Part shown: positions 25,700 through 34,045 of the stretch, piece by piece | Layout of the letters: each line of letters opens with the position of its first letter | Numbering within the stretch: the stretch's first letter is position 1 | Assembly: GCF_014650595.1 (NCBI RefSeq) | Contig: NZ_BMVG01000004.1 | Span: 62,001 to 126,000 of the forward strand | DNA: 64,000 nucleotides | DNA from: Streptomyces alanosinicus | GTDB lineage: Bacteria > Actinomycetota > Actinomycetes > Streptomycetales > Streptomycetaceae | Direction: 5' to 3' | Translations under genes and position numbers: made by a program | Notes under the pieces: generated by a model | The model's input: only the letters and a program-made list of their open reading frames with translations | What the model was told of the DNA's origin: nothing | The model's database searches: none

Positions 25700-27228
25700 T
25701 TCGCCGCCTCCAGCGCCTTACGGGCCTCGGCGGTGCCCAGGGGGGAGAAGCCCGGGTTCAGCCGCAGGGCGGAGGTCAGCGAGGCACGCCCCCCGGACCG
25801 GTGGCCCGTGGCCAGCTCGATCATGCCGCGGTGGTACAGGAAGGCGGCGCTCCGGTAGCCGGTGGCGGTGGCCCGGCGGGCGTACGGCAGGGCCTCCGTG
25901 TCACGGCCGTTGACGTGCAGGGCCCAGGCCAGCGCGTCCGCGGTGTGCACGGTGTGCCGGCGGGCCCATTCGGCGCGGGCCGCGCGCAGGGCGGCCGTCC
26001 TGTCGCCGTGGTCGGCGGCGGCCAGCGCGGTGTCGAGGTCGGCGTCGACGCCGTTGGCGCGGGCCAGTCTGATCCAGGCGTCCACGAGGGCGTACTGCCG
26101 CTGTGCCCTGGCCCGGTCGCCGGCCGCGCCCCGCGCCTCGTACAGTTCGCCCAGTTCGACGAGCGGGCCCGGCAGCGGATAGCGGGACACCACCGTCTCC
26201 ATCCCCTCGATCGCCGCCGCGCGGTCGCCGCTCGCGGCCTGTGCCCGGGCCCGGCCCTCCAGCGCCGGGAGGTAGCTGTCGTCGGCGGCGAGAGCGCGGG
26301 CGTAGGAGGTGAGGGCGGACCTGTAGTCGCCCTGGTTCCAGGCGAGTTGTCCGAGCTGGGCGGCCACGTACGCGATGTCGCCCGGGGACGCGGCGCCCGC
26401 CAGGGCCTGCTCCAGGACCCGGCGTGCCGTGCTCACGTCGCCGCGCAGCTCGTGCACGTACGCGTACCGCGTGAAGACCGGTACGCCCGGCCTGCGGGCG
26501 TCGGCGGTCTCGGCCGCCCTCGACGCCTCGGGGTACCGGCCGAGTTCGACCAGGGCGTCGATACGGGAGGACAGCGCACGCTCGCTGTACGGGTTCTGGC
26601 GCAGGGCCGCGTCCGCGGCGGTCAGGGCGCCCTGGAAGTCGTGCCGGGCGGCGGCGAGGGCGGCGCGGCCGGCCAGGGCCTGGTCGTTGTCCGGGGCCAG
26701 CGACAGGGACCGCTTGAGCGCCTGCTGCGCCTGCGGGTAGCGGGCGGGGTCGCCCTTGGTCCGCGCCTGCTCGACATAGGCGAGACCCAGCGTGGCCCAG
26801 CTGCCCGCGTCCCTGGGCTGGGTGCGCAGATGTGTCTGGAGCGCGGCGACGGAGGCGTCCAGGTCTCCGCCGCCCAGGACACCGGGGTCCACGGCGCTGG
26901 AGGCGACCGGCACCGAGGCGGGCGCCCGGTCCGCGCCGACGGCGATCGCCCCGCCGGTCAGCGCCACGGCCAACAGGGCCGCGCACCCGGTGAGCCGGGC
27001 GGCCCGCGAGTGCCGGCCGGCGGCGGCGAACCGCCGCAGCGCGGCCACGCGCGGCTCGACGGCGGGCGGCGGCCCGGCAGAGCCCGGAGCCGTGTCGGAG
27101 CCCGGCGCCGTCCCGGCAGGCTGCGCCGTCTCGTCGGGCGGCGCCGGCTGAGCGGGCGGCGCCGTCCCGGCCCGCTCCGGGCGCACCTGCCGCTCGCCGG
27201 TCTCGTCGTCGTTCGTACGCGCAGGCAT
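25696..27228 (-). CDS. Membrane-anchored extracellular TPR protein
   Basis: A 510-aa protein. A Pro/Ala-rich cytoplasmic start (~1-70) leads to one membrane helix (CAALLAVALTGGAIAVGA, ~95-112). The remainder is a solenoid of tetratricopeptide repeats, e.g. WATLGLAYVEQARTKGDPARY, ALAGRAALAAARHDFQGALT and AAQLGQLAWNQGDYRSALT, with the A/G/A/P spacing of TPRs. It should scaffold protein contacts outside the membrane. It is coupled to the NicO transporter (GTGA overlap) and lies 101 bp after the DUF4331 gene. The start at 27228 has GGAGAG upstream; the longer frame runs into the hairpin region. Confidence 0.78.
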   Translation of the reverse strand: MPARTNDDETGERQVRPERAGTAPPAQPAPPDETAQPAGTAPGSDTAPGSAGPPPAVEPRVAALRRFAAAGRHSRAARLTGCAALLAVALTGGAIAVGADRAPASVPVASSAVDPGVLGGGDLDASVAALQTHLRTQPRDAGSWATLGLAYVEQARTKGDPARYPQAQQALKRSLSLAPDNDQALAGRAALAAARHDFQGALTAADAALRQNPYSERALSSRIDALVELGRYPEASRAAETADARRPGVPVFTRYAYVHELRGDVSTARRVLEQALAGAASPGDIAYVAAQLGQLAWNQGDYRSALTSYARALAADDSYLPALEGRARAQAASGDRAAAIEGMETVVSRYPLPGPLVELGELYEARGAAGDRARAQRQYALVDAWIRLARANGVDADLDTALAAADHGDRTAALRAARAEWARRHTVHTADALAWALHVNGRDTEALPYARRATATGYRSAAFLYHRGMIELATGHRSGGRASLTSALRLNPGFSPLGTAEARKALEAAK

Positions 27229-27267
27229 GGCCTCTCCTCGGTCGCCTGGTGCCGGTCGGAAGGGGAG

Positions 27268-27307
27268 GGCGCGGCCCGCCGTGGGGGAAGGGGATGCGGG
27301 CCGCGCC
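27268..27307 (-). terminator. Hairpin between DUF4331 and TPR genes
   Basis: Perfect 12-bp inverted repeat (GGCGCGGCCCGC, 27268-27279, and complement, 27296-27307) with a 16-nt loop. It lies in the only sizeable gap of the minus-strand run, so it may terminate part of the transcripts and set expression of TPR/NicO/kinase relative to DUF4331. Confidence 0.6.
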
Positions 27308-27329
27308 GGTCTGGGGGGTGGGGCTGGGG

Positions 27330-28886
27330 TCAGTACGGACGGCGGATGCGGCGGCGCCACCAGCCGACGGCGGTGCCGATCAGCAGGATCCCGGCCGCGC
27401 CCGAGGCCGCCGACGCGGCGATCAGCACCGTGTCGCCCGAGCCCCCGGAGGAGGAGCCGGCCGGCTGGAGGGCGTCGCCCAGCTGGCTGCGTACGTCCGT
27501 GCCCGCGGTCGTACCCTTGGCCAGCGGGCCGCGGGATCCGGAGGTGGGCTCGGCGACGTACGGGAAGTACTTCTCGAAGCCCTGGTCGTTCTTGTCCACC
27601 GCATCGCCCAGGTCGTTCTTGGAGCCGACCAGTTCACCCTCGACGACCTGCAGCGCCTCGTCGATCACGTCGTCGGTGAGCCGGCGCCCGTTCGGGAAGC
27701 CCGCGTTGTCGCCGTCCAGGACGCCCAGCCGCTTGGGATGCGTGCTCGGCTTGATCGAGGTGTTCAGCCGCAGCTCCTCCGAAGGCCGCACGTTCGGCGG
27801 CTGGTTGAGGCCCTTCACGCCCTTCAGGAACACATCGACCAGGTCGTTGCGCGGCTCGGCCGGTGCCTTGATCTTGTAGATCGACTCGATGAGCTTCGGC
27901 AGCTCCGGGTTGGTGACGTTCTTCAGGAACTGGGCGTCGTACCAGGGCTGGGACGCGTTGAACCTGTCCTTGTCCTTCTGTGGGTTGACGACCTCGTTGA
28001 CCAGCGGATTGCCCAGGCGTGAGACCTGCGTGTACGAGCCCTGCGCGGTGCGGCGCTGGGTGGTGGACCAGAGCCCGACGACGGGCTGCCCCGCCGACTG
28101 GCGGATCAGGTCGTTCGGCACCTGCAGGGCGATGGTGTTGACGTTGTAGCCCTTCAGCGTGTCCCGGCCGACCTCGCTGAGGTTGCCGCCGTACAGCAGG
28201 TCGAAGACGCGCAGATCCGCGAAGAACGGGTCGTCCGCCTGCCCGGCGAAGGTCGCGGCACCGCCCGCCGTCCTGTACACGGCCTGTGCGCGCAGCTTGC
28301 CGTAGTCCGGCATGGACGCCTTGCCGACGTTCGACGGAGCCACGGGTACGTCGTCCGCGAGTTTGGTGTCCGTCACCACGTGCTGGTTCTTCAGCCGGAT
28401 CAGATCGATGTCGTACGTCTGTGTGATGTTGAGGTCGGGGTCGTCGAGGCTGGTGACGGGACCGGTGTTGTAGAGGAACGTGTTCCCGTTCTTCGTGTGC
28501 GTCTTGAACGTGTAGCGGAAGAGCAGCTCGCCCTGGGCGTCGCCGTTGTTGTCGACATGGATGTCGTACTGGGCGTCGTCGGCGAACGTATAGAAGTTGG
28601 GTCCGCCCGCCGGTTCCTCGAACGGGATCCAGTCGGCCACGATCGTCGTCGTGTCGGGCTTGTCCGGGCTGACGAACGCGTACAGGTCGGTGTTGTCGTA
28701 CTGCGGGGTCCCCGAGATCAGCGGCGCCTCGCGGTGGGAGGAGGCGGAGGCCGCCGTGGGGGTCAGCGCGGCGACGCCGGCGGCGGTGAGCCCTCCGGCG
28801 GCCAGCGCACCGCAGACGAGGGTGACCAGGCCCGTGCGGGCCGAGCCGCTCCTGGAGAAGGGGCCTCTGGAGAAGAGAGGTGTCAT
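27330..28886 (-). CDS. DUF4331 family surface protein with C-terminal anchor
   Basis: A 518-aa DUF4331 protein. Signal peptide, then SSHREAPLISGTPQYDNTD at the mature N-terminus, the hallmark of the family. DLYAFVSP, PNFYTFADDAQYDIHVDNNGD and FFADLRVFDLLYG follow in the usual order. The C-terminus has a Gly/Ser linker, one hydrophobic helix (VLIAASAASGAAGILLIGTAVGWW) and a basic RRRIRRPY tail, so it stays at the surface. The family has no established reaction. It is divergent from an ECF sigma gene across 232 bp, a strong hint that this sigma controls it. The start at 28886 has GAGGACGGC before it. Confidence 0.85.
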   Translation of the reverse strand: MTPLFSRGPFSRSGSARTGLVTLVCGALAAGGLTAAGVAALTPTAASASSHREAPLISGTPQYDNTDLYAFVSPDKPDTTTIVADWIPFEEPAGGPNFYTFADDAQYDIHVDNNGDAQGELLFRYTFKTHTKNGNTFLYNTGPVTSLDDPDLNITQTYDIDLIRLKNQHVVTDTKLADDVPVAPSNVGKASMPDYGKLRAQAVYRTAGGAATFAGQADDPFFADLRVFDLLYGGNLSEVGRDTLKGYNVNTIALQVPNDLIRQSAGQPVVGLWSTTQRRTAQGSYTQVSRLGNPLVNEVVNPQKDKDRFNASQPWYDAQFLKNVTNPELPKLIESIYKIKAPAEPRNDLVDVFLKGVKGLNQPPNVRPSEELRLNTSIKPSTHPKRLGVLDGDNAGFPNGRRLTDDVIDEALQVVEGELVGSKNDLGDAVDKNDQGFEKYFPYVAEPTSGSRGPLAKGTTAGTDVRSQLGDALQPAGSSSGGSGDTVLIAASAASGAAGILLIGTAVGWWRRRIRRPY

Positions 28887-29118
28887 GCCGTCCGTCCTCA
28901 GTGCCGACTTGCCTTTGACGGACGGGTCTTCGGAGCGGGGCCACGGACCGGATTGGTCGGCCGGGGAAGAATTCCCGGACCGGCGGAGAAAAACTTTTGG
29001 ACATGCCCCGACCCGCGTTTTCGGCCCGCCGATCCGTATCACCCGCCGGAGGTGTGCGTTCGTGCGGATGCGTGGAGTGCGCAAGAGAGCCGGCTGCGGC
29101 CATGGAGAGGGGGCACGC
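28887..29118. promoter_or_regulatory. Divergent control region, DUF4331 / ECF sigma
   Basis: A 232-bp intergenic region between two outward-facing genes, likely holding an ECF-dependent promoter for one or both. It is less GC-rich around 28975-29000 (GAAGAATTCCC and AAAAACTTTTGG). I could not identify matching -35/-10 boxes on both strands. Confidence 0.4.
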
Positions 29119-29661
29119 ATGCGGGCGGACGAGTTGCTGCTGCTCGTCGCGGGCGGCGACCACAGGGCGTTCGAGGAGTTGTACGCACTGGTCTCCGGGC
29201 CGGTGTACGGACTCGTCCGAAGGGTGGTGCGCGATGCCGCCCAGTCCGAGGAGGTCGCCCAGGAGGTACTGCTGGAGTTGTGGCGCTCGGCCGCCCGGTT
29301 CGACCCCGGCCGGGGCAGCGCGCTGTCCTGGATCCTCACCCTCGCCCACCGCCGTGCCGTGGACCGGGTCCGCAGCGCCCGCGCGGCCGGCGAACGCGAA
29401 CAGCGCGAGGCCCTGCGCGCCGGGGAGCCCGCCTTCGACCAGGTCGCCGAGGAGGTCGAGGCGGGCATGGAGCGCGAGTGGGTGCGCCGCTGTCTGCGCC
29501 GGCTCACGGACCTGCAACGCCAGTCCGTGACCCTCGCCTATTACGACGGCTACACCTACCGCGAGGTGGCCGAGCGGCTCGCGCTGCCGCTCGGCACGGT
29601 CAAGACGCGGATGCGCGACGGGCTCACCCGGCTCCGCGAGTGCCTGGGAGGCGCCGTATGA
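29119..29661 (+). CDS. ECF sigma factor (SigK-like)
   Basis: A 180-aa ECF sigma factor. Region 2 spans FEELYALVSGPVYGLVRRVV to GSALSWILTLAHRRAVDRVRS (~17-90); region 4 includes LTDLQRQSVTLAYYDGYTY and a helix-turn-helix in YREVAERLALPLGTVKTRMR (~145-165). The next gene encodes an RskA-type anti-sigma factor overlapping by 4 nt (ATGA). Such pairs respond to envelope or redox changes by proteolysis of the anti-sigma. The start at 29119 is taken because GGAGAGGGGG lies just upstream; a longer frame extends through the DUF4331 promoter. DUF4331 and the operon behind it are the obvious target. Confidence 0.9.
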   Translation: MRADELLLLVAGGDHRAFEELYALVSGPVYGLVRRVVRDAAQSEEVAQEVLLELWRSAARFDPGRGSALSWILTLAHRRAVDRVRSARAAGEREQREALRAGEPAFDQVAEEVEAGMEREWVRRCLRRLTDLQRQSVTLAYYDGYTYREVAERLALPLGTVKTRMRDGLTRLRECLGGAV

Positions 29662-30482
29662 GCATCCTCGGCACCCTGCTGCGCCGCCAGGACCTGCACT
29701 CCCTCGCCGCGCCGTACGCGCTCGACGCCCTTGAGGCGGGCGAGCGGCGCCGGTTCGAGAAACATCTGCGGGGCTGCGCGCGCTGCGCCGCCGAGGTGCG
29801 GGAGCTGGGCGAGGACGCCGTACGCCTCGCCTGGTCCACGGCGGCCCCGGCGCCCGCCGCCCTGCGCGAGCGGGTGCTGGCCGCCGTGCGCACCACCGCG
29901 CAGGAGCAGGCCATGGACCGGACGGCGGCGCGGGAACACGCGCCCCAGCTGCCGCCGCATGTCTGGGGCGCCCAGCCCCCGCCGGGACGCACCCGTACGC
30001 CCCGCACGCGCTCGCTGTTCGTGCCGCTCGCCACGGCCACCGCGGCGGCGGCCCTCGTCGTCGCCTCCCTCTTCGCCGTCCAGGCGCACCGCACCGAGGA
30101 CCGGCTCGACGCGGAGCGGTCCCGGGCACGTGAGATCGCCCACGTTCTGGCCGCGTCCGATGCCCGGGCGGTCACCAGCGAGGACGCACGGGGCCGCGGT
30201 ATCGGAGTGATCGCTTCCGCCTCCGCGGGGGAAGCCGTCGTCACCCTCGGCGGATACGGCGCCCCGCCCGGTGGCCGTGTCCGCCAGCTCTGGCTCATGC
30301 GCCCCCGTGTGCAACCGCGCTCCCTCGGGCTCTTCGCGGCCGACACGCCCTTGGTCGCGAAGGGCCTCGACGCCTCGTCGACGTCACTCGCCGTAACCGT
30401 CGAGCCCGCTGGCGGCTCCGCGCAACCCACCGGCCAGCCCATTGTCCAACTCACCCTGAAATCGGTCGGATTCGGAGAGTAG
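29658..30482 (+). CDS. RskA-type membrane anti-sigma factor
   Basis: A 274-aa single-pass membrane protein. The cytoplasmic N-terminal anti-sigma domain has the ZAS-like HLRGCARCAAEV (~46-57; His-x3-Cys-x2-Cys). One membrane helix (FVPLATATAAAALVVASLFAVQ, ~118-139) is followed by an external RskA domain with GGYGAPPGGRVRQLWLMRP and a beta-rich end. It should hold the ECF sigma at the membrane until cleaved. The overlap with the sigma gene ensures matched synthesis. No Cys is seen in the external domain, so a thiol sensor there is unlikely. Confidence 0.9.
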   Translation: MSILGTLLRRQDLHSLAAPYALDALEAGERRRFEKHLRGCARCAAEVRELGEDAVRLAWSTAAPAPAALRERVLAAVRTTAQEQAMDRTAAREHAPQLPPHVWGAQPPPGRTRTPRTRSLFVPLATATAAAALVVASLFAVQAHRTEDRLDAERSRAREIAHVLAASDARAVTSEDARGRGIGVIASASAGEAVVTLGGYGAPPGGRVRQLWLMRPRVQPRSLGLFAADTPLVAKGLDASSTSLAVTVEPAGGSAQPTGQPIVQLTLKSVGFGE

Positions 30483-30608
30483 TCAATGCGGGACGGTCAA
30501 CAGCCTTGCGGGGAAGGTGAATCCTGCGCCCGAGATACACGCGTGCCCCGGTGGGGCGATAGGGTTACCCTGCCCGGGCCGGGTGGACTCGTACGGGTGG
30601 GGAGTGAC

Positions 30609-30878
30609 ATGGATCAGATAACGATGCGCAGCAGGGCCAGGGTCCCTGCGATCACCTGCGGGAGCAGCGCGACCAGTTCGCGCCTGGACCGCCATCTGTC
30701 GGTGCTGGCGGGTCCCGCCATACCGCAGCGCGAGACGGTCGAGGCGACCTCGCTGATGCTCGAACTGACGGCGCGTGACACCGCGCACCAGCGCAGCGAC
30801 CGGGGCAAGCGGGTCAGCCGCGTCTCCCTCTTCGCGCCGCTGCGCCGGCTGCGTCGCTCGCTGTTCGGCGGCCACTGA
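30609..30878 (+). CDS. Conserved 89-aa basic protein, function unknown
   Basis: Short protein starting MDQITMRSRARVP with one Cys and ending RRLRRSLFGGH. It has no signal peptide or membrane segment; the middle (AIPQRETVEATSLMLELTAR) could form a helix. The start at 30609 has GGGGAGTGAC immediately before it, and a -10-like TAGGGT (30560-30565) fits a promoter between the anti-sigma gene and this one, so it is probably a separate unit. I recognise the look of a small Streptomyces-specific family but cannot assign a role. Confidence 0.6.
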   Translation: MDQITMRSRARVPAITCGSSATSSRLDRHLSVLAGPAIPQRETVEATSLMLELTARDTAHQRSDRGKRVSRVSLFAPLRRLRRSLFGGH

Positions 30879-30952
30879 GCGGCCCATGGGCGGCCGCCGA
30901 GCCGCCACTCACCGACCAGACGGCCCCCTGAGCCCTTCCGGGGTGTCCGCGC

Positions 30953-32161
30953 TCAGGCCGCCACACCGTCCCGGCGCATCGCTGCGATCTCGTCGTCCGT
31001 CATCCCCACGGCATGCAGCAGCGCCTCGGTGTGCTGCCCGAGCGCGGGCACATCGCCCATCCGTGCCTCGTCCCCGCCCGGCAGCGTGATGGGAGGCAGT
31101 AGCGCCTTCAATGGCCCGACCGGCGACCCCACCACACGCCACCGCTCCCGGGCCGCCAGCTGCGGATGTCCGGCCAGTTCCCGCAGATCCCGCAGGCGGG
31201 CACAGGCGATGCCCGCCTTCTCCAGCCGGGCCAGCGCCTCCTCGGTGCCGAGCGCGCCGAGCGCCCGCGCCACCAGTTCATCCGTCTTGTCCCGGCGCGC
31301 GACCCGTGCCGCATTCGTCGCATATGCCGGATCTACCGCCAATTCCGGGCGCCCTATGACCTGTTCGGCCAGCCGCCGCCACTCCCGGTCGTTCTGCACG
31401 GACAGCAGCACCCGAGCGCCGTCCGCCGTCGGATAGGCGTCGTACGGCGCGATGACAGCGTGCGCGAGACCGGTGCGCGCCGGGGGCTCACCCCCATGCA
31501 TCGTGTGGTGCAGCGGATGCCCGAGCCACTCGGCGAGCGCCTCCAGCATCGACACCTCCACCGGCCCGCCCCGCCCGGTCGTCCCCCGCCGCACAAGCGC
31601 CGCAAGGACGCCGGAGAACGCGTACATGGCCGCCGCGATGTCCGCCGCCGGGACCCCCGCCTTCACCGGCTGCTCGGGCGTCCCGGTCACCGACACGAGC
31701 CCCGCCTCGCACTGCACGAGCATGTCGTAGGCCCGCTTGTCCGCGTACGGCCCCGAGGAGCCGTACCCGGAGATGTCCACGGCGATCAGCCGCGGATGCG
31801 CCGCGCACAGGGTGGCCGCGTCAAGCCCGAGCCGGGCCGCCGCCCCGTGCGCGAGGTTCTGCACGAACACGTCCGCGTCCGCGATCAGCCGTCGTACGGC
31901 GTCCAGGCCGCGCGGGTCCTTCAGGTCCAGCGCGAGGGACTCCTTGCCGCGGTTGCACCACACGAAGTGCGAGGCGAGACCGCGGGCCGCGGTGTCGTAA
32001 CCGCGCGCGAAGTCGCCGCCGTCGACCCGCTCCACCTTGATGACCCTGGCCCCCAGGTCGGCGAGCTGCCGGGTGGCGAAGGGCGCGGAGACGGCCTGTT
32101 CGACGGCGACGACGGTGATGCCCGCGAGGGGCAGGGGCTGCTGTTCCATGGGCGGGATCAT
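30953..32161 (-). CDS. Family III CoA transferase (CaiB/BaiF)
   Basis: A 402-aa CoA transferase that would move CoA between a thioester and a free acid. Features are PLAGITVVAVEQAVSAPFATRQLADLGARVIKVER at the start (CoA-binding fold), NRGKESLALDLKDPRG, and YDMLVQCEAGLVSVTG with the catalytic Asp (YAD KRAYD region, ~148). The length matches the family. Acid pair unknown; formyl-, carnitine- and alpha-methylacyl-CoA enzymes all share this signature. MEQQPLPLAG at 32149 is an equally possible start. It stands alone, 34 bp from the ABC permease stop, on the same strand. Confidence 0.85.
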   Translation of the reverse strand: MIPPMEQQPLPLAGITVVAVEQAVSAPFATRQLADLGARVIKVERVDGGDFARGYDTAARGLASHFVWCNRGKESLALDLKDPRGLDAVRRLIADADVFVQNLAHGAAARLGLDAATLCAAHPRLIAVDISGYGSSGPYADKRAYDMLVQCEAGLVSVTGTPEQPVKAGVPAADIAAAMYAFSGVLAALVRRGTTGRGGPVEVSMLEALAEWLGHPLHHTMHGGEPPARTGLAHAVIAPYDAYPTADGARVLLSVQNDREWRRLAEQVIGRPELAVDPAYATNAARVARRDKTDELVARALGALGTEEALARLEKAGIACARLRDLRELAGHPQLAARERWRVVGSPVGPLKALLPPITLPGGDEARMGDVPALGQHTEALLHAVGMTDDEIAAMRRDGVAA

Positions 32162-32195
32162 GCCCCTGAGCGGCGGCCTTGTCAGCAGTGCCGGT

Positions 32196-32975
32196 TCAGC
32201 CGCCGCGGTTGTACCGGCGCACGGCCAGCGGCAGGAACACGGCGACGAGGGCGAGGCTCCAGGCGAGCGCCCCGGCGACCGGGTGCGCCACCGGCCAGGC
32301 GGAGTGAGGCGGCACGGAGGCGTTGCCGAAGAGATCCCGCAGGGCGGTCGTCACCGCGCTGATCGGGTTCCACTCGGCGAGCGTGCGCAGCCAGCCCGGC
32401 AGATTGCCCGTCGGGATGTAGGCGTTGGACAGCAACGGCAGCACGAAGGAGGAGGCGCCGAGCTGCCCGGCCGCGTCCTCGCTGCGGGTGAGCAGCCCCA
32501 GGAAGATCCCGGCGCAGGTGCAGGCGAACCGGAAGAGCAGCAGCAGGCCCACGGCACCGGCCGCGTCGACCGCGGACCGCTCGATCCGCCAGCCCACCGC
32601 GAGCCCGACCAGCAGCAGCGGCACCGTGCCCACGGCCGTGACGACCAGGTCGGCGACGGCCTGCCCGAGGGGTACGGCGGCCCGGCTCACCGGCATCGTC
32701 CGGAACCGGTCCATCACACCCCGGTGGGTGTCCGCGGCGGCCTGGAACATGCCGGTCATCAGCCCGCCGGCCGCGGTCGCCACCAGCAGCCCCGGCACCA
32801 GGAAGGCCCGGTACTCACGGCCGGGCATCGCCAGCGCGCTGCCGAAGACATAGCCGAAGAACAGCAGCATGTTGATCGGCATCATCTGGGTCAGGATCGC
32901 CAGGCCCGGGCTGTTGCGGACCCGGCGCAGCTGCCGGCCGGTCATCGCCAGACCGTCATAGGCCAACGCGCTCAT
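32196..32975 (-). CDS. ABC-2 type permease (DrrB-like)
   Basis: A 259-aa integral membrane protein with about six helices. It starts MSALAYDGLAMTGRQLRRVRNSPG, like daunorubicin-type exporters, and has the ABC-2 signature around LSNAYIPTGNLPGWLRTLAEWNPISAV (~195-220), where LPGWL-x-NP is diagnostic. With the coupled ATPase it should form a drug or lipid exporter. The gene overlaps the ATPase stop by 4 nt (ATGA). The substrate is unknown. Confidence 0.88.
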   Translation of the reverse strand: MSALAYDGLAMTGRQLRRVRNSPGLAILTQMMPINMLLFFGYVFGSALAMPGREYRAFLVPGLLVATAAGGLMTGMFQAAADTHRGVMDRFRTMPVSRAAVPLGQAVADLVVTAVGTVPLLLVGLAVGWRIERSAVDAAGAVGLLLLFRFACTCAGIFLGLLTRSEDAAGQLGASSFVLPLLSNAYIPTGNLPGWLRTLAEWNPISAVTTALRDLFGNASVPPHSAWPVAHPVAGALAWSLALVAVFLPLAVRRYNRGG

Positions 32976-33982
32976 ACGGCAAGCTCCTTGTTCTCCGTGC
33001 TTTCCGTGCCCTCTGCGCTTTCCGTGCCCTCTGTGTTCTCCGTGCTCTCCGCCGGCTCTCCGGTGAGCCGGAGGAAGACGTCGTCGAGGGTGGGCGGGCG
33101 CAGGCTCGCGTCGAGCAACGGCACGCCCGCCGCGTCGAGTTCGCGCACCAGGCGCGGCAGGGTCAGGGTCGGGTCGGTGGTGACCGCGCCGACGGTATTG
33201 CGTTCACGGTCGAACACCGGCTTGCCGCCGGTGAGTTGGTCGAGCACGGCCGCCGCCCTCGGCAGCGCGTCGCTGTCCGCGACCACGGCCTGCGCGTGCG
33301 ACCCGATGAGCGCCTTGAGCTCGGCGGGCGAGCCGGTGTGCGCGACCCGGCCCCGGTCCACCAGGGCGATGTCGTCGGCGAGTTGATCGGCCTCCTCCAG
33401 ATACTGCGTGGTCAGCAGCACCGTCGTACCGTCCGCCTTCAGCTCGCGCACCGCCTGCCAGATGCGGGTGCGGCTGGCCGGGTCGAGCCCGGTGGTCGGC
33501 TCGTCGAGGAAGAGGACCTGGGGCCGGCGGATGAGGCTCGCGGCGAGGTCGAGGCGGCGCCGCATACCGCCCGAGTAGGTGGCGGCCCTGCGGTCGGCGG
33601 CCTCGGTCAGCCCGAAGCGCTCCAGCAGTTCCCCGGCCCGCCCGGCCGGTCCGCGCACCCGGTGCAACCGGGCGAACAGCCGCAGGTTCTCGCGGCCGGT
33701 GAGGTCGCCGTCGACCGAGGCGTACTGCCCGGTGACCCCGATCCGGGCGCGCACCGCGGCGGCCTCCCGCACCAGGTCGTGCCCGGCGACCCGCGCCGAA
33801 CCGGCGTCCGGCCGCACCAGCGTCGTCAGCAGCCGTACGGCCGTGGTCTTCCCGGCGCCGTTCGGGCCGAGCAGCCCGCAGACCGTCCCCCGCGCCACCG
33901 CCAGATCCAGCCCGCGCAGGGCGTTCACCTCGCCGAAGCGCTTCTCCAGCCCCTCACTAAGTACACCGTACGTAGTAGTCAT
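32972..33982 (-). CDS. ABC transporter ATPase (DrrA-like)
   Basis: A 336-aa ABC ATPase: Walker A GPNGAGKTT (~39-47), Q-loop TGQYASVDGDLTG, signature YSGGMRRRLDLA (~138-149), Walker B VLFLDEPTTGLDP and the downstream H-loop replaced by Gln in LLTTQYLEEADQL, as usual in DrrA proteins. The C-terminal domain ends THR-like with PTLDDVFLRLTG. The last ~25 residues are an acidic tail of repeated TEN/TEG/TES units encoded by a 9-bp-type DNA repeat (32980-33055). A second TetR operator lies within the first codons. The start MTTTYGV at 33982 agrees with the operator-promoter layout. Confidence 0.9.
   Translation of the reverse strand: MTTTYGVLSEGLEKRFGEVNALRGLDLAVARGTVCGLLGPNGAGKTTAVRLLTTLVRPDAGSARVAGHDLVREAAAVRARIGVTGQYASVDGDLTGRENLRLFARLHRVRGPAGRAGELLERFGLTEAADRRAATYSGGMRRRLDLAASLIRRPQVLFLDEPTTGLDPASRTRIWQAVRELKADGTTVLLTTQYLEEADQLADDIALVDRGRVAHTGSPAELKALIGSHAQAVVADSDALPRAAAVLDQLTGGKPVFDRERNTVGAVTTDPTLTLPRLVRELDAAGVPLLDASLRPPTLDDVFLRLTGEPAESTENTEGTESAEGTESTENKELAV
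33958..33974. promoter_or_regulatory. TetR operator copy within ATPase start codons
   Basis: On the minus strand reads TACGTACGGTGTACTTA, matching the perfect operator at 34001-34017 in 15 of 17 positions. It covers codons 3-8 of the ATPase, so a bound repressor would also block early transcription of the coding region. Confidence 0.65.
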
Positions 33983-34000
33983 GCGGCGACCATACCGCAC

Positions 34001-34017
34001 TACGTACGCTGTACGTA
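34001..34017. promoter_or_regulatory. Perfect palindromic TetR operator
   Basis: TACGTAC-GCT-GTACGTA, two perfect 7-bp arms with a 3-bp spacer, placed between the divergent exporter and TetR genes, 19 bp from the ATPase start and 29 bp from the TetR start. Almost certainly the autoregulatory site of the TetR encoded at 34046. Confidence 0.75.
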
Positions 34018-34045
34018 ACTAGGATGGTGGCCGAGGTGATGACCG

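Noticed and set aside
28597..29118. N-terminal extension of the ECF sigma factor
   Set aside because: The open frame runs back through the DUF4331 coding start; residues there are not sigma-like and the ATG at 29119 has a good ribosome site.
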